From the NCBI GenBank assembly GCA_017307505.1, contig JAFKEE010000037.1, forward strand, positions 62,001 to 126,000: 64,000 nucleotides of DNA, written 5' to 3'. This document shows positions 17,134 through 26,023 of the stretch, in pieces. The notes under the pieces are model-generated. The model did not search any database. It was given only the letters and a program-made list of their open reading frames with translations, and had not been told where the DNA came from. Made by a program: the position numbers and the translations under genes. The DNA is from Acidobacteriota bacterium (GTDB lineage Bacteria; Acidobacteriota; Terriglobia; Bryobacterales; Bryobacteraceae). Every line of letters begins with the position of its first letter. Positions within the stretch are counted from its first letter, which is position 1.

Positions 17134-18174
17134 ATGATTGATCTCAAGGAACATCCCCACCGCCGATTGAATCCGCTGACCGGAGAATGGGTCCTGGTCT
17201 CGCCGCACCGCACGAAACGCCCCTGGCAGGGGCAGATGGAAAAGGTACCAGCTGAAACGAGGCAGTCGTACGATCCGAAGTGCTACCTCTGCCCTGGCAA
17301 TGAACGAGCGGGTGGGCACCGCAACCCGGTATACACGGGGACCTTCTCATTCGATAACGACTTTGCCGCCCTCATTCCCGGTAGTCCGCTGGGCCAGGTG
17401 GCGCCACACCCTTTGCTCCAGGCCGATGGCGTGTCCGGCGTCTGCCGCGTGATCTGTTTCTCACCACGGCACGATCTCACGCTGGCGGAGCTGTCCGTCG
17501 ACGAGATCGTCCAGGTTGTGAATACCTGGACTGATCAATACATTGAACTGAATGCCACGCCGGGCATCGGCTATGTTCAGATCTTCGAAAACCGCGGCGA
17601 AATGATGGGGTGCTCGAATCCGCATCCTCACTGCCAGATCTGGGCCAGCTCCGCCGTTCCGGACGAGGTCGCCAGAGAGTCGGCGATGCAGCAGGCGTAT
17701 TTCGAGAAGAACGGGCGCACCCTGCTGGGCGACTATCTGGAGTTCGAGCTCTCCGCCGGTGAGCGGCTGGTTTGCGTGAATGAGCATTTCGTTGCGCTGG
17801 TTCCCTGGTGGGCCGTGTGGCCGTTTGAAACGATGGTCGTCAGCAGGCGCGCCGTCTCCGGTCTGGATGAGTTGACAGGACCCGAGCGCAGCGGCCTGGC
17901 CGACATCCTGAAGCAACTCACCACGCGTTACGACAATCTTTTCGAAGTTTCCTTTCCCTATTCCGGCGGTTTCCACCAGAGGCCGGCCGCAGGCAACCGG
18001 GAAGCCTGGCACCTGCACGCCCATTACTACCCGCCGTTGCTCAGGTCCGCCACGGTGCGCAAGTTCCTGGTCGGCTATGAGCTGCTGGCGTTCCCGCAAC
18101 GGGACATCACTCCGGAGGCCGCGGCGTTGCGGTTGCGTGAACTTAGCGATATTCATTTCAAATCGAGGATCTGA
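17134..18174 (+). CDS. galT: Galactose-1-phosphate uridylyltransferase
   Basis: GalT exchanges UMP between UDP-glucose and galactose-1-phosphate in the Leloir pathway. The 346-residue product is of normal length. It has the active-site motif H-P-H-C-Q at residues 164-168, where His166 is the uridylylated residue, and Cys pairs and His residues that could bind metal (CYLCPGN near residue 50). The late region HLHAHYYPP is also typical. An SGNH/DUF1080 gene follows after 14 bases, so the two may be co-transcribed for sugar catabolism. Confidence 0.93.
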   Translation: MIDLKEHPHRRLNPLTGEWVLVSPHRTKRPWQGQMEKVPAETRQSYDPKCYLCPGNERAGGHRNPVYTGTFSFDNDFAALIPGSPLGQVAPHPLLQADGVSGVCRVICFSPRHDLTLAELSVDEIVQVVNTWTDQYIELNATPGIGYVQIFENRGEMMGCSNPHPHCQIWASSAVPDEVARESAMQQAYFEKNGRTLLGDYLEFELSAGERLVCVNEHFVALVPWWAVWPFETMVVSRRAVSGLDELTGPERSGLADILKQLTTRYDNLFEVSFPYSGGFHQRPAAGNREAWHLHAHYYPPLLRSATVRKFLVGYELLAFPQRDITPEAAALRLRELSDIHFKSRI

Positions 18175-18188
18175 CAGGAGCCCAATTC

Positions 18189-20054
18189 ATGCATTTGACG
18201 CGAACTACCGGCAGAGCGCTGGTTGTCCTGACGATGCTGGCGTGCGCCGCCATGGCGCAGCCGGCGTTCTATCTGAAATCCGGCGATCGTGTGGTCTTCT
18301 ATGGCGACAGCATCACGGACCAGCGGCTGTATACCACCTTTGTCGAGACCTTTGTCCGGACACGGTTCCCTGAGCTGAACGTCGACTTTGTCCATTCAGG
18401 CTGGGGGGGCGATCGTGTCACGGGTGGCGGCGGCGGGCCCATTGCGCTGCGGTTGCGCCGGGACGTGGCGGCCTACAAGCCGACGGTGGTCACCATTATG
18501 CTCGGCATGAACGATGGCCGTTACCGGCCCTTCGACCCGGCGGTGTTCGACTGGTACAAAACGGGCTTCGAGCTGATGGTGCAGGATCTGAAGACGCTGG
18601 CGCCGGGAGCCCGGATCACGCTCATCCGGCCGTCGCCCTATGACGAAGTGACGCGACCGGCGATGGCAGGCGGCGGATATAATCCCGTGCTGGTGAAGTT
18701 TGGTGATCTGCTGCAGGAGATGGGGTCCAAGCAGAGCATGCAGGTGGCGGATCTGAACGCGCCCGTCGTCAAGATGCTGGAGCGGGCGCAGTCCACCAAT
18801 GCGGAACTGGCCGCGCGCATCATTCCCGACCGTGTGCATCCAGGCCCGGCCGGACACTTGATTATGGCGGCTGCGCTGCTGGATTCGTGGGGCGCGCCGG
18901 GCGTTGTCAGTGAGGTTGAGATTGATGCCAAGGCTGCAAAGCTGGTGTCCGGCAAGAACACTGCCGTTACCGGCCTGACGGGGTCGAACGGCTTGAGCTG
19001 GAGCCAGATGGACAGCGCGCTGCCGATGCCCGTGGATCTCAATGACGCCGCCACCGCCTTGGCGGTCAAATCCGCCGACTTCCTCGAGAAGATGGACAAG
19101 GAGACTCTCAAGGTCAGCGGTCTGAAGCCGGGCCACTACGCCCTGAGAATCGACGGGCTGCAGGTGGCTGTGTTTACCGCCGAGCAACTGGGTGAAGGGC
19201 TGAACCTGGCCGCGTGGCCCACGCCGATGATGAAACAGGCCAGCGAGGTTCATGCGCTCACGTTGAAGCGGACGGGTATTCACAATACGCGCTGGCGAAC
19301 GATTGAGGTGCCGTTGGAGGGCGATCACCTGGCCGGAGCAAAGGCGGCTATGGACGCACTCGACGCCCTGGATACGGAGTTGGAAGCGAAGCAGAAAGCC
19401 ACGGCCAGGCCGGTTGCCCGGAAGTATGAACTGGTGCCGGTGACGGCCGACGAGGCTCGGGTTCCACCCGGGTTTACGCCCATCTTCAATGGGAAGGATA
19501 CGGCCGGGTGGCATATCAGCACCACCAATCATCACGGCACAACGCCGGACTGGCACGTGGAGAACGGAGTCCTGGTCGGCATGCAGAAGCCCGCCGGCAA
19601 GGGCGGGATTCTGCTGACGGACAAGAAGTATAAGAACTTCGAGGTCTATCTGGAACTGAACCCCGACTGGGGCTGCGACGGCGGCCTGTTCCTGCGTTCC
19701 AGTGAGCGTGGGGAAGCTTACCAGGTGATGATTGACTATCGGGAGGGTGGCACGCTCGGGGGCATCTACGGGGAGCGGCTGAAGGACGTAAAGGGCTCCA
19801 GCGTCCAGGACTGGGAAAAGTATTACAAGCGCGGCGAGTGGAACACGATCCGGGCTCGCATGGAAGGAGAGATTCCCCGCATTTCGGTTTGGATGAACGG
19901 CACACTGGTCACGCAGTGGTCGGATGTGACGAACCATTCCGTCGACGGGGCCCAGGATGGGATGATCGCCGTTCAGGTGCACGGCGGAACGGAGATCTGG
20001 AAAGCGGGCGGCAAGCAGAAGTTCCGCAACATCGCGGTGCGGGAACTCCCCTAG
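18189..20054 (+). CDS. Secreted SGNH hydrolase fused to a DUF1080 (3-keto-disaccharide hydrolase-type) domain
   Basis: The 621-residue protein has a signal peptide (about residues 1-23), then a GDSL/SGNH hydrolase domain with catalytic Ser41 in G-D-S, the block III element LGMND, and Asp214/His217 in DRVHP. The C-terminal part, about residues 425-620, is a DUF1080 jelly-roll (FTPIFNGKDTAGWH, DGGLFLRSS, WNTIRARMEG). The combination suggests deacetylation or hydrolysis of a plant or microbial polysaccharide outside the cell. AGGAG lies 9 bases before the ATG. It sits 14 bases after galT. Confidence 0.9.
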   Translation: MHLTRTTGRALVVLTMLACAAMAQPAFYLKSGDRVVFYGDSITDQRLYTTFVETFVRTRFPELNVDFVHSGWGGDRVTGGGGGPIALRLRRDVAAYKPTVVTIMLGMNDGRYRPFDPAVFDWYKTGFELMVQDLKTLAPGARITLIRPSPYDEVTRPAMAGGGYNPVLVKFGDLLQEMGSKQSMQVADLNAPVVKMLERAQSTNAELAARIIPDRVHPGPAGHLIMAAALLDSWGAPGVVSEVEIDAKAAKLVSGKNTAVTGLTGSNGLSWSQMDSALPMPVDLNDAATALAVKSADFLEKMDKETLKVSGLKPGHYALRIDGLQVAVFTAEQLGEGLNLAAWPTPMMKQASEVHALTLKRTGIHNTRWRTIEVPLEGDHLAGAKAAMDALDALDTELEAKQKATARPVARKYELVPVTADEARVPPGFTPIFNGKDTAGWHISTTNHHGTTPDWHVENGVLVGMQKPAGKGGILLTDKKYKNFEVYLELNPDWGCDGGLFLRSSERGEAYQVMIDYREGGTLGGIYGERLKDVKGSSVQDWEKYYKRGEWNTIRARMEGEIPRISVWMNGTLVTQWSDVTNHSVDGAQDGMIAVQVHGGTEIWKAGGKQKFRNIAVRELP

Positions 20055-20064
20055 GCTGGCTGGT

Positions 20065-22443
20065 TTATCTGTTCTTCACAACAACCGTCTCGGCGATCAG
20101 CTTGCGCAGGTCGTCGAGGCGGCCCTTGATCACGGCATTCGCCGGGTCCTCCTGCACCTGCAGGGTGGCCCGGCGTTCTGCTTCCCGGTAATCATCCATT
20201 GCCGCGGCGGTTTCCCCAGCCTGCTGATAGATGTCCCCGCGGGATTTCAGAAACGTTACCAGGCCGTACCCAAACTGCCTGTTTTGGGGGTCGGTCTGGT
20301 AGAGTTTCCTGAGTGTGTCGATGGCCGGATTGAGCACCGCCACGGCTTCCTTCGGACGGCCCAGAGTGAGGAGTGCCGCGGCCTGGCCGCGAACCAGAGT
20401 CGTGCGGAGACGCATGTTGGCCAACGACGAGTTCTCCATGGCATCCATCCGATCGAGTGCCTCGAGCGAGCGCCGATACCAGGGCAGGGCCTCTTCATTC
20501 CGGCCAAAATCCTGCATGCACTGGCCCAGCTTCATGCAGGCAATGCTGACGCCGCGCCGCGCCCGAGTGAGAACTTCCGGAGCGATATCCGTTCGCTTCG
20601 ACAGGGCCTCCACCGTAGCCAACTGGCTCTGGAAGGCGGCGATTGAACCTTCCTTGTCGAGGACAATCCCCGTGCCGATTCCGGCCAGGTGGTCGCCCAA
20701 TGTGCCGCGCGCGCCGGAGAGCTCTACCAGGATCTCCGCGGAGTTCGGGACCCTGGCGTCAAGCACCTCCAGCAGCCGGATGCAGTGGCGCAGATACTCC
20801 ACGCCTTTCGGTGTATCGCCGGAGTAGGCGGTGACCTCCCCCAGACTCGAATAGAGCAACGCCCGCGACTTCTCCAGGGGGACGGGTCCGGAGCCCTCAG
20901 GGATTCCCTTCAGCAATTCCAGGCCGCGCCGGTAGGTTTCCAGCGCCTTCCTGGTTTCGCCGACATTCGTCTCATACGGATTGCCGTAGAGGTTGCCGAG
21001 CCGGGCATATGCCTCCGCCAGTTCTCCAAGAATCTGGGGATCGCCTGTCGCTTCCCGGGCCAGATTCTCATAGTGAGTCAGCGACTTCGTGATGAGCAGC
21101 TTCTGGGCGGCCGTCGAGCCGGGCACGTCCTTGACGATGTCGAAGAGATCGAAGAGGCTCAATCGGGCCAGGTCCCGCACCTGGACGAATCGCTTTTCCG
21201 CCCTCTGCCGCTCTGTTGTTGCCACATGCGCTTCCCAAAGTGTGGCGACCACGCCCGCGATCAGAAGCACCACGGCCGCCGTGCCGGACAGGACGCCCAT
21301 TCTGTGACGGCGGACGAATTTCCCCAGACGGTAGGCAGGCGTCTGGGGGCGAGCCAGAATGGGGCGTCCGTCCAGGAACGACTGCAGGTCCGTGTCAAAC
21401 TGCTCGACGCTGGCGTAGCGTTCCTGGGGATCCTTGCGCAGCGCCTTGGCTATGATGAGGTCCAGATCTCCGCTCAGCTCCTTGCGAAGGGCCGGAGACT
21501 GGACTGCCTCGCTGGGGGGAGGGCACTCTTCGTTCTGGATGGCCACAAACCACTCGGCCACGGTTCGCTGTGTGTTGCTGTAGGGGCTGCGGCCGCAGAG
21601 CAACTCGAAGAGCATCACACCCAGGGAGTAAACGTCGGACTGAGCGTTGACCAGCCGCCCCTGGGCCTGTTCAGGGCTGGCGTATCTCGGGGTCATCATC
21701 ACCGAGGTGGTGGATGTCAGTTCGCCGTCATCCTGTTCGTCCACCAGTTTGGCGATCCCGAAGTCCAGCAGCTTTACCTCTCCATTTGCGGTGACCATCA
21801 CATTCGACGGCTTCAGATCGCGATGGATCACCATGTTGTGGTGGGCGTAGCTGACGGCGGCGCAGACGTGCCGGAAGATTTCCAGACGCGCCCACAGGCC
21901 GAGATTCCGGGTTTCGCAGTAAGCCCCTAAGGGCTGCCCCTCGACAAACTCCATGATGAGGAAGGGCATTCCGTCCGCCGAGAGACCACCGTCGAGGAGG
22001 CGTGCGATGTTCGGGTGCTCGAGGCCGGCGAGAATCTGGCGCTCCGCCAGGAACCGCCGCCGCAAGTGTTCGGAGTGGAACCCGCGGCGCAGCAGTTTGG
22101 CGGCCGCCTTCTTCTGGAACTGGTCGTCGGCGCGGTGCGCGAGATAGACGTCGCCCATTCCGCCGGAGGCGAGGTGTTGGTCGATCCGCCAGACGCCAAG
22201 CAGGGTTCCGAGCACCGGATCGACGGCCGGGGGGACCGGCGGATCGATGAGCGATGCGAGTGCAGCAGGGTTCTCGAACAGGGCATCGGCCGCCGAGGTG
22301 GCATCAATCATGCGCAGCACGGCGTTGAGCATCACGTTGTCCCCGGCGCAGACCTGGCTGAGAAAAGCGGTGCGCTGGTCTTTGGGGAGTGCCCGGGCTT
22401 CGTGGAAGAGTTGCTCTACGCGTTGCCAGCGCGAATCCGTCAT
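20065..22443 (-). CDS. Membrane Ser/Thr protein kinase with TPR repeats
   Basis: The 792-residue protein starts with about 85 residues found in ECF-linked kinases, then an intact Ser/Thr kinase domain (about 85-355) with the glycine loop ASGGMGDVY, HRDLKPSN with catalytic Asp209, and DFG. One membrane segment follows at about residues 390-410, and TPR-like helical repeats fill the rest. It starts 5 bases after the ECF sigma stop, the arrangement of sigma factors controlled by phosphorylation rather than by an anti-sigma factor. No anti-sigma gene is next to that sigma gene, which supports the pairing. Confidence 0.92.
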   Translation of the reverse strand: MTDSRWQRVEQLFHEARALPKDQRTAFLSQVCAGDNVMLNAVLRMIDATSAADALFENPAALASLIDPPVPPAVDPVLGTLLGVWRIDQHLASGGMGDVYLAHRADDQFQKKAAAKLLRRGFHSEHLRRRFLAERQILAGLEHPNIARLLDGGLSADGMPFLIMEFVEGQPLGAYCETRNLGLWARLEIFRHVCAAVSYAHHNMVIHRDLKPSNVMVTANGEVKLLDFGIAKLVDEQDDGELTSTTSVMMTPRYASPEQAQGRLVNAQSDVYSLGVMLFELLCGRSPYSNTQRTVAEWFVAIQNEECPPPSEAVQSPALRKELSGDLDLIIAKALRKDPQERYASVEQFDTDLQSFLDGRPILARPQTPAYRLGKFVRRHRMGVLSGTAAVVLLIAGVVATLWEAHVATTERQRAEKRFVQVRDLARLSLFDLFDIVKDVPGSTAAQKLLITKSLTHYENLAREATGDPQILGELAEAYARLGNLYGNPYETNVGETRKALETYRRGLELLKGIPEGSGPVPLEKSRALLYSSLGEVTAYSGDTPKGVEYLRHCIRLLEVLDARVPNSAEILVELSGARGTLGDHLAGIGTGIVLDKEGSIAAFQSQLATVEALSKRTDIAPEVLTRARRGVSIACMKLGQCMQDFGRNEEALPWYRRSLEALDRMDAMENSSLANMRLRTTLVRGQAAALLTLGRPKEAVAVLNPAIDTLRKLYQTDPQNRQFGYGLVTFLKSRGDIYQQAGETAAAMDDYREAERRATLQVQEDPANAVIKGRLDDLRKLIAETVVVKNR

Positions 22444-22448
22444 ACCCT

Positions 22449-23036
22449 CTATAGCGGATCAGAGCTATGAGTTTCCATCTGTATTTGCAGCCAACTCTTC
22501 GCAAATGCCCAATCTCTCTCCACTGTGGCCCGCCCCACATTGAGAATGCCGGCGATTTCGTGCTCGGTGAGCCCCGCGAAGAACTTCATCTCGACGACGC
22601 GTGCTTTTCGGGCATCCAGTGCTTCGAGACGGGCCAGCGCCTGATCGATGGCCAGAATGTCCATATCAGGATTCGTGAAGGCGATCGCGTCCTTCATCTC
22701 GACCTGGATGGCTCCGCCGCCGCGGCGTTGCGCCTGGCGGGCTCGGGCATGGTCGACCAGAATGTGGCGCATCACCGTGGCCGAAACTGCGAAGAAGTGG
22801 CCGCGGTCCCGGATGTCCACAGCGCTCTGCCCGATGAGGCGGACATAGAGTTCGTGGACGAGGGCCGTGGGTTGCAATGTATTCGCGTTTTGTTCTCGGG
22901 AGAGGGCGCGGCGGGCCAAGGCGCGCAGCTCATCGTAGACCTGCGACATCAGCACATCTCTTGCGCTCAAGTCGCCGTCACTCCAGCGCCTGAGCAGTTG
23001 AACCGTATCGTCCGGTGGAGACCCAGGAGAGGACAT
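22449..23036 (-). CDS. ECF sigma factor paired with a Ser/Thr kinase (TIGR02999-like)
   Basis: The 195-residue protein has region 2 (residues about 20-100) and region 4 (about 130-185; VVEMKFFAGLTEHEIAGIL, then RATVERDWAFAKSWL). It belongs to the group whose region 2.2 lacks the usual acidic DAED core and instead reads TLQPTALVHELYVRL, with Thr53 and Thr57. In the ECF43 sigma EcfP of Vibrio parahaemolyticus, kinase PknT supplies the missing charge by phosphorylating a Thr there. The kinase gene directly downstream makes the same mechanism likely here. It is divergent from the T6SS locus. Confidence 0.92.
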   Translation of the reverse strand: MSSPGSPPDDTVQLLRRWSDGDLSARDVLMSQVYDELRALARRALSREQNANTLQPTALVHELYVRLIGQSAVDIRDRGHFFAVSATVMRHILVDHARARQAQRRGGGAIQVEMKDAIAFTNPDMDILAIDQALARLEALDARKARVVEMKFFAGLTEHEIAGILNVGRATVERDWAFAKSWLQIQMETHSSDPL

Positions 23037-23276
23037 GTTTTTTAGGAGCCGAGGAACTCCTGCTAGGGTACGAGCATAACAAGGATCGGAATCGCCATGG
23101 GTGGCGTGAGGGGGCTCGGCTTGATTCCGCGCTTAGAAGGATGGGGTGATTCTCCGGCGCCTGGTCGAAGCCGGGACACCATCCAGAGGGCGGATTCGGC
23201 TGCCCGCTTGCCCGGGTAAGGACGCCTGGGCGCTGTTTCTATTGGCGGCGCAAGCTCTGTGCTAACGTGTGATTCG
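23037..23276. other. 240-base divergent regulatory region between ECF sigma and tssK1
   Basis: No gene is visible. It must hold the start signals for the sigma/kinase pair (minus) and for the T6SS operon (plus). AGGAG (23044-23048) pairs with CTCCT (23057-23061) near the sigma start. TTGGCG (23242-23247) and TAACGT (23263-23268) form a weak plus-strand -35/-10 pair with a 15-base spacer. Neither is convincing. Confidence 0.4.
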
Positions 23277-24629
23277 ATGCGGATCCTTCAACCGGTATTG
23301 TGGTCCAAAGGGACCTTCCTGACGCCTCAGCACCTGCAGGCGCAGGACCGGTTTATCGAGAGTCTGCTGCACTTCCGTGCCGAGGCCCTGCACTACCGGC
23401 CGTGGGGTTTTTCCAGGCTGAAGCTCGATCACGAGGCCCTTAATGGCGGCGCCGCCGGACTGCGCGAAGCCTGTGGCCTTTTTCCGGATGGCTCTCCGTT
23501 TGAGATCCCTGGAGCGGACTCCGCGCCACCCGCGAAGCCGCTGGCGGAGTACTTTCGGCCGGGCCAGGAGTCACTCGACATCTTCCTGGCGATTCCTGAG
23601 TACCGCGAGAATACGGTGAACGTCTCGGTTCCCGGCCGTGGGCTCGACACTCGCTATCTGGCCGAGGTCGCCCTATTTCGAGACGAGAACAATGGTCAGA
23701 CCGAGCGGCCCGTGCAGGTGGCCCGGAAGAATTTACGGATTCTTGTTGAGGGTGAAAACCGGCAGGGACACTCTCTGCTGAAGCTTGCCCGCGTCCGGCG
23801 AACCCCCGCGGATACTTTCGAGTTCGATCCCCGCTTCGTGCCCCCATTGTTGGACATCCGCGCCAGCGAAACGGTGATAGGATCCGCACGCCGTCTGTTG
23901 GAGATCCTCTCGGCCAAAAGTTCGATGTTGAGCGCTCTGCGCCGGCAGAAGAACCAGAGTCTCGCCGAGTTCACCGTGGGAGACATCGCCAACTTCTGGC
24001 TGCTTTACTCCGTGAACTCGCATCTGCCCGGGTTGCGGCACCTCTATGAAACGAGGGGCGGCCATCCTGAGGAGTTGTTCGCGCTGATGCAGTCTCTGGC
24101 TTCGGTGCTGACCACCTTCTCCCTGGAGGTCCAATCCAGAGATCTCCCATCCTACGATCATGATGATCTGGGTGAGCGACTGGCTGAGCTGGAGGCTGTT
24201 CTGATGCACCTGCTGGAGACGGTTGTGCCCAGCAACTTCGTCTCCCTGCCTCTGCGGCTGGTGCGACCGTCGATCTATGGTGCGACTCTGAGCGACGAGA
24301 AGTACCTGCAGAACACGAAACTGTATCTGGCCGTGTCGGCTGACATTGGTGAGGCGGAACTGATGGTGAAGGGGCCGCAACTGATCAAGGTATGTTCAGC
24401 CACCCACATTGAGCACCTGATCCGGCAGGCATTGCCGGGGGTACCGATTTCGCATCAGGTTAACCCGCCCAGTTCGATCCCCGTGAAGTTGAACTACCAG
24501 TATTTCAGCCTGAGTCAGTCTGGCCTTGCCTGGGAAGCGATTGAGCGGGCGCGAAACATCGCCGTCTATGTTCCTGGGGACTTTCCGAATCCGAAGCTCG
24601 AACTGATCGTTCTCCTGCCTACTTCTTAA
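23277..24629 (+). CDS. tssK: T6SS baseplate adaptor TssK (first paralogue)
   Basis: TssK is the trimeric baseplate subunit that connects TssFG to the TssLM membrane complex. The 450-residue product has the family start (VLWSKGTFLTPQHLQAQDRF), the LFPDG element, the LLETVVPSNFVSLPL region and a C-terminal domain ending in VYVPGDF. ATG 23277 is preferred to GTG 23259 because it gives the usual TssK N-terminus. It is clearly related to, but different from, the second TssK at 26024. Its last 11 bases overlap the convergent FTR-motif gene. Confidence 0.93.
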   Translation: MRILQPVLWSKGTFLTPQHLQAQDRFIESLLHFRAEALHYRPWGFSRLKLDHEALNGGAAGLREACGLFPDGSPFEIPGADSAPPAKPLAEYFRPGQESLDIFLAIPEYRENTVNVSVPGRGLDTRYLAEVALFRDENNGQTERPVQVARKNLRILVEGENRQGHSLLKLARVRRTPADTFEFDPRFVPPLLDIRASETVIGSARRLLEILSAKSSMLSALRRQKNQSLAEFTVGDIANFWLLYSVNSHLPGLRHLYETRGGHPEELFALMQSLASVLTTFSLEVQSRDLPSYDHDDLGERLAELEAVLMHLLETVVPSNFVSLPLRLVRPSIYGATLSDEKYLQNTKLYLAVSADIGEAELMVKGPQLIKVCSATHIEHLIRQALPGVPISHQVNPPSSIPVKLNYQYFSLSQSGLAWEAIERARNIAVYVPGDFPNPKLELIVLLPTS

Positions 24630-25950
24630 GAACCAGCACCACGACAGTGATCAACAGGAGAATGAGCAGGAAGCTGAGCACCGCGACCAGGATTCCAAGC
24701 AGATTGCTCTTCGGGGGCGGCGGGGGAAGCGGGACGGCGCCGGGTACAGGAGTCGAATTCAAGGGTGGAACCGGGGCCATGTCTCCCGATTGCTGGAGTT
24801 GAGGACCTTGCAGCACGCGTGTAAATTCACTGGGCCCGGCCGGCCGCGTGGTTTGAGCCAGCGGCATGGAACCCGGCTGGTCCGATCCGGAAAAGAGGCC
24901 GGTCGCACCTGCCGGCAGCGGAGAATGGGCCGGCGGCGCGGGATGCTGGCTTTGAGCGGGCATGCCCGGCTGGTCCTTGCCAAACTGGATTGTGAAATCG
25001 CCCGGTCCGCTGAAGGGGCGGCCGGCGGGATCGGCAGGCGGGGGCGCTACGGACCCGCGTTCGATCTGCTCTACGGGCAGGGAACTGGAACCGAAGGACG
25101 AACCGAAGAACTTGGCGAACTCTCCTTCCTCCTGACTGGGGGGCGGTGGGGCAGGCTGAAAAGGAGACTGGTCCATGGGGGCCCGGTAGGGCGGCGGTTG
25201 GGGGACCGGCGGCCTGGGCGGCTCATTGACGAGCGGCCGGTACTGAGCTTGCGGCTGCGCCGGGGGGGCAAACGGATCCGGCTGAAAGGGCGGTTGAGCG
25301 GCAGGCTGCGCCACGGGCTCCCCGAACATGCGCGTGAAATCCCCGGGTGTGTGCGGCGGGGCGGCTTGTGGCGCGACGGTAGGAGGCTCGGGCATCGCCG
25401 GAGTGGAGGGCGGCTGTCCTGCCGGTTGCGTTGGTTCGAACAGCCGCGTGAACTCACCCGCCACCGGACCCGCGGCCGGCGGTTGCGCCGCAGGCTGCAC
25501 ATTCGGGCTCGCAAACATTCGGGTGAACTCACCTGGCTCCTTCGGAGCGGCCGGCGGCACGGGGACATTCGGGATGGGCGGTGGGGTGGTGGGGAGCGGG
25601 GGAGGCTGGGGCATATTGACGGGGGCTGCTGCCACCGGCGGTTCCTGGCCGATTCCCTGTTTTGCCTGGATCCACTGTTCGAGATCGGTAAAGTGCTCGT
25701 CGAACGCGGTGACTACAAAAGGAGGCTCCGCCGAATCCTGGACTTCCACCACTACACCCATCAACGCGGAGGGATCTGTCCGCATCTGGTCCCTCAGGTG
25801 AAGGAGGAGCGGTGACCGCCGGCTCTCGTCTCCCATACCCCAAAGGTGGAGCAGCACGTTCCTTCCCGTTTGGATTTCCCGGGCTTGGAACGACTTCGGT
25901 TCCCCATTCCGGACCAGCTTCACCAACTCATATCTGCTATAGAAGCTCAT
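24619..25950 (-). CDS. FTR-motif proline-rich membrane protein inside the T6SS locus
   Basis: The 443-residue protein does not match a family I can name. Residues 1-98 form a small folded region whose start (YELVKLVRNGEPKSFQAREI, then NVLLHLW) loosely resembles a degenerate kinase N-lobe. Residues 100-415 are a Pro/Gln/Ala-rich stalk holding repeats of G-[ED]-F-T-R-[ML]-F at 140, 165 and 203, degenerate copies at 276 and 317, and SEFTRVL at 374. A membrane segment at about 416-441 ends the protein, leaving only LKK outside it, so it looks like a tail-anchored cytoplasmic protein. It is antisense to the surrounding T6SS genes and overlaps tssK1 by 11 bases at the 3' end. A scaffold or phosphorylation-target role in the T6SS is inference. 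Confidence 0.85.
   Translation of the reverse strand: MSFYSRYELVKLVRNGEPKSFQAREIQTGRNVLLHLWGMGDESRRSPLLLHLRDQMRTDPSALMGVVVEVQDSAEPPFVVTAFDEHFTDLEQWIQAKQGIGQEPPVAAAPVNMPQPPPLPTTPPPIPNVPVPPAAPKEPGEFTRMFASPNVQPAAQPPAAGPVAGEFTRLFEPTQPAGQPPSTPAMPEPPTVAPQAAPPHTPGDFTRMFGEPVAQPAAQPPFQPDPFAPPAQPQAQYRPLVNEPPRPPVPQPPPYRAPMDQSPFQPAPPPPSQEEGEFAKFFGSSFGSSSLPVEQIERGSVAPPPADPAGRPFSGPGDFTIQFGKDQPGMPAQSQHPAPPAHSPLPAGATGLFSGSDQPGSMPLAQTTRPAGPSEFTRVLQGPQLQQSGDMAPVPPLNSTPVPGAVPLPPPPPKSNLLGILVAVLSFLLILLLITVVVLVLKK
24811..25533 (-). repeat. Array of FTR motifs in the proline-rich stalk
   Basis: Six copies of a 7-residue motif are spread over residues 140-380 with spacings of 25, 38, 73, 41 and 57. Copies read GEFTRMF, GEFTRLF, GDFTRMF, GEFAKFF, GDFTIQF and SEFTRVL. 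The stalk between them is low-complexity, so conservation of the motif stands out. It looks like a multivalent short linear motif. Confidence 0.8.
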
Positions 25951-26023
25951 GGTTCCCGCCGCCTCGATCGAGTACTATTATAAGGCTCGCGGAGGAGACG
26001 GCTCGCCAGAAAATGGAGTGCAT

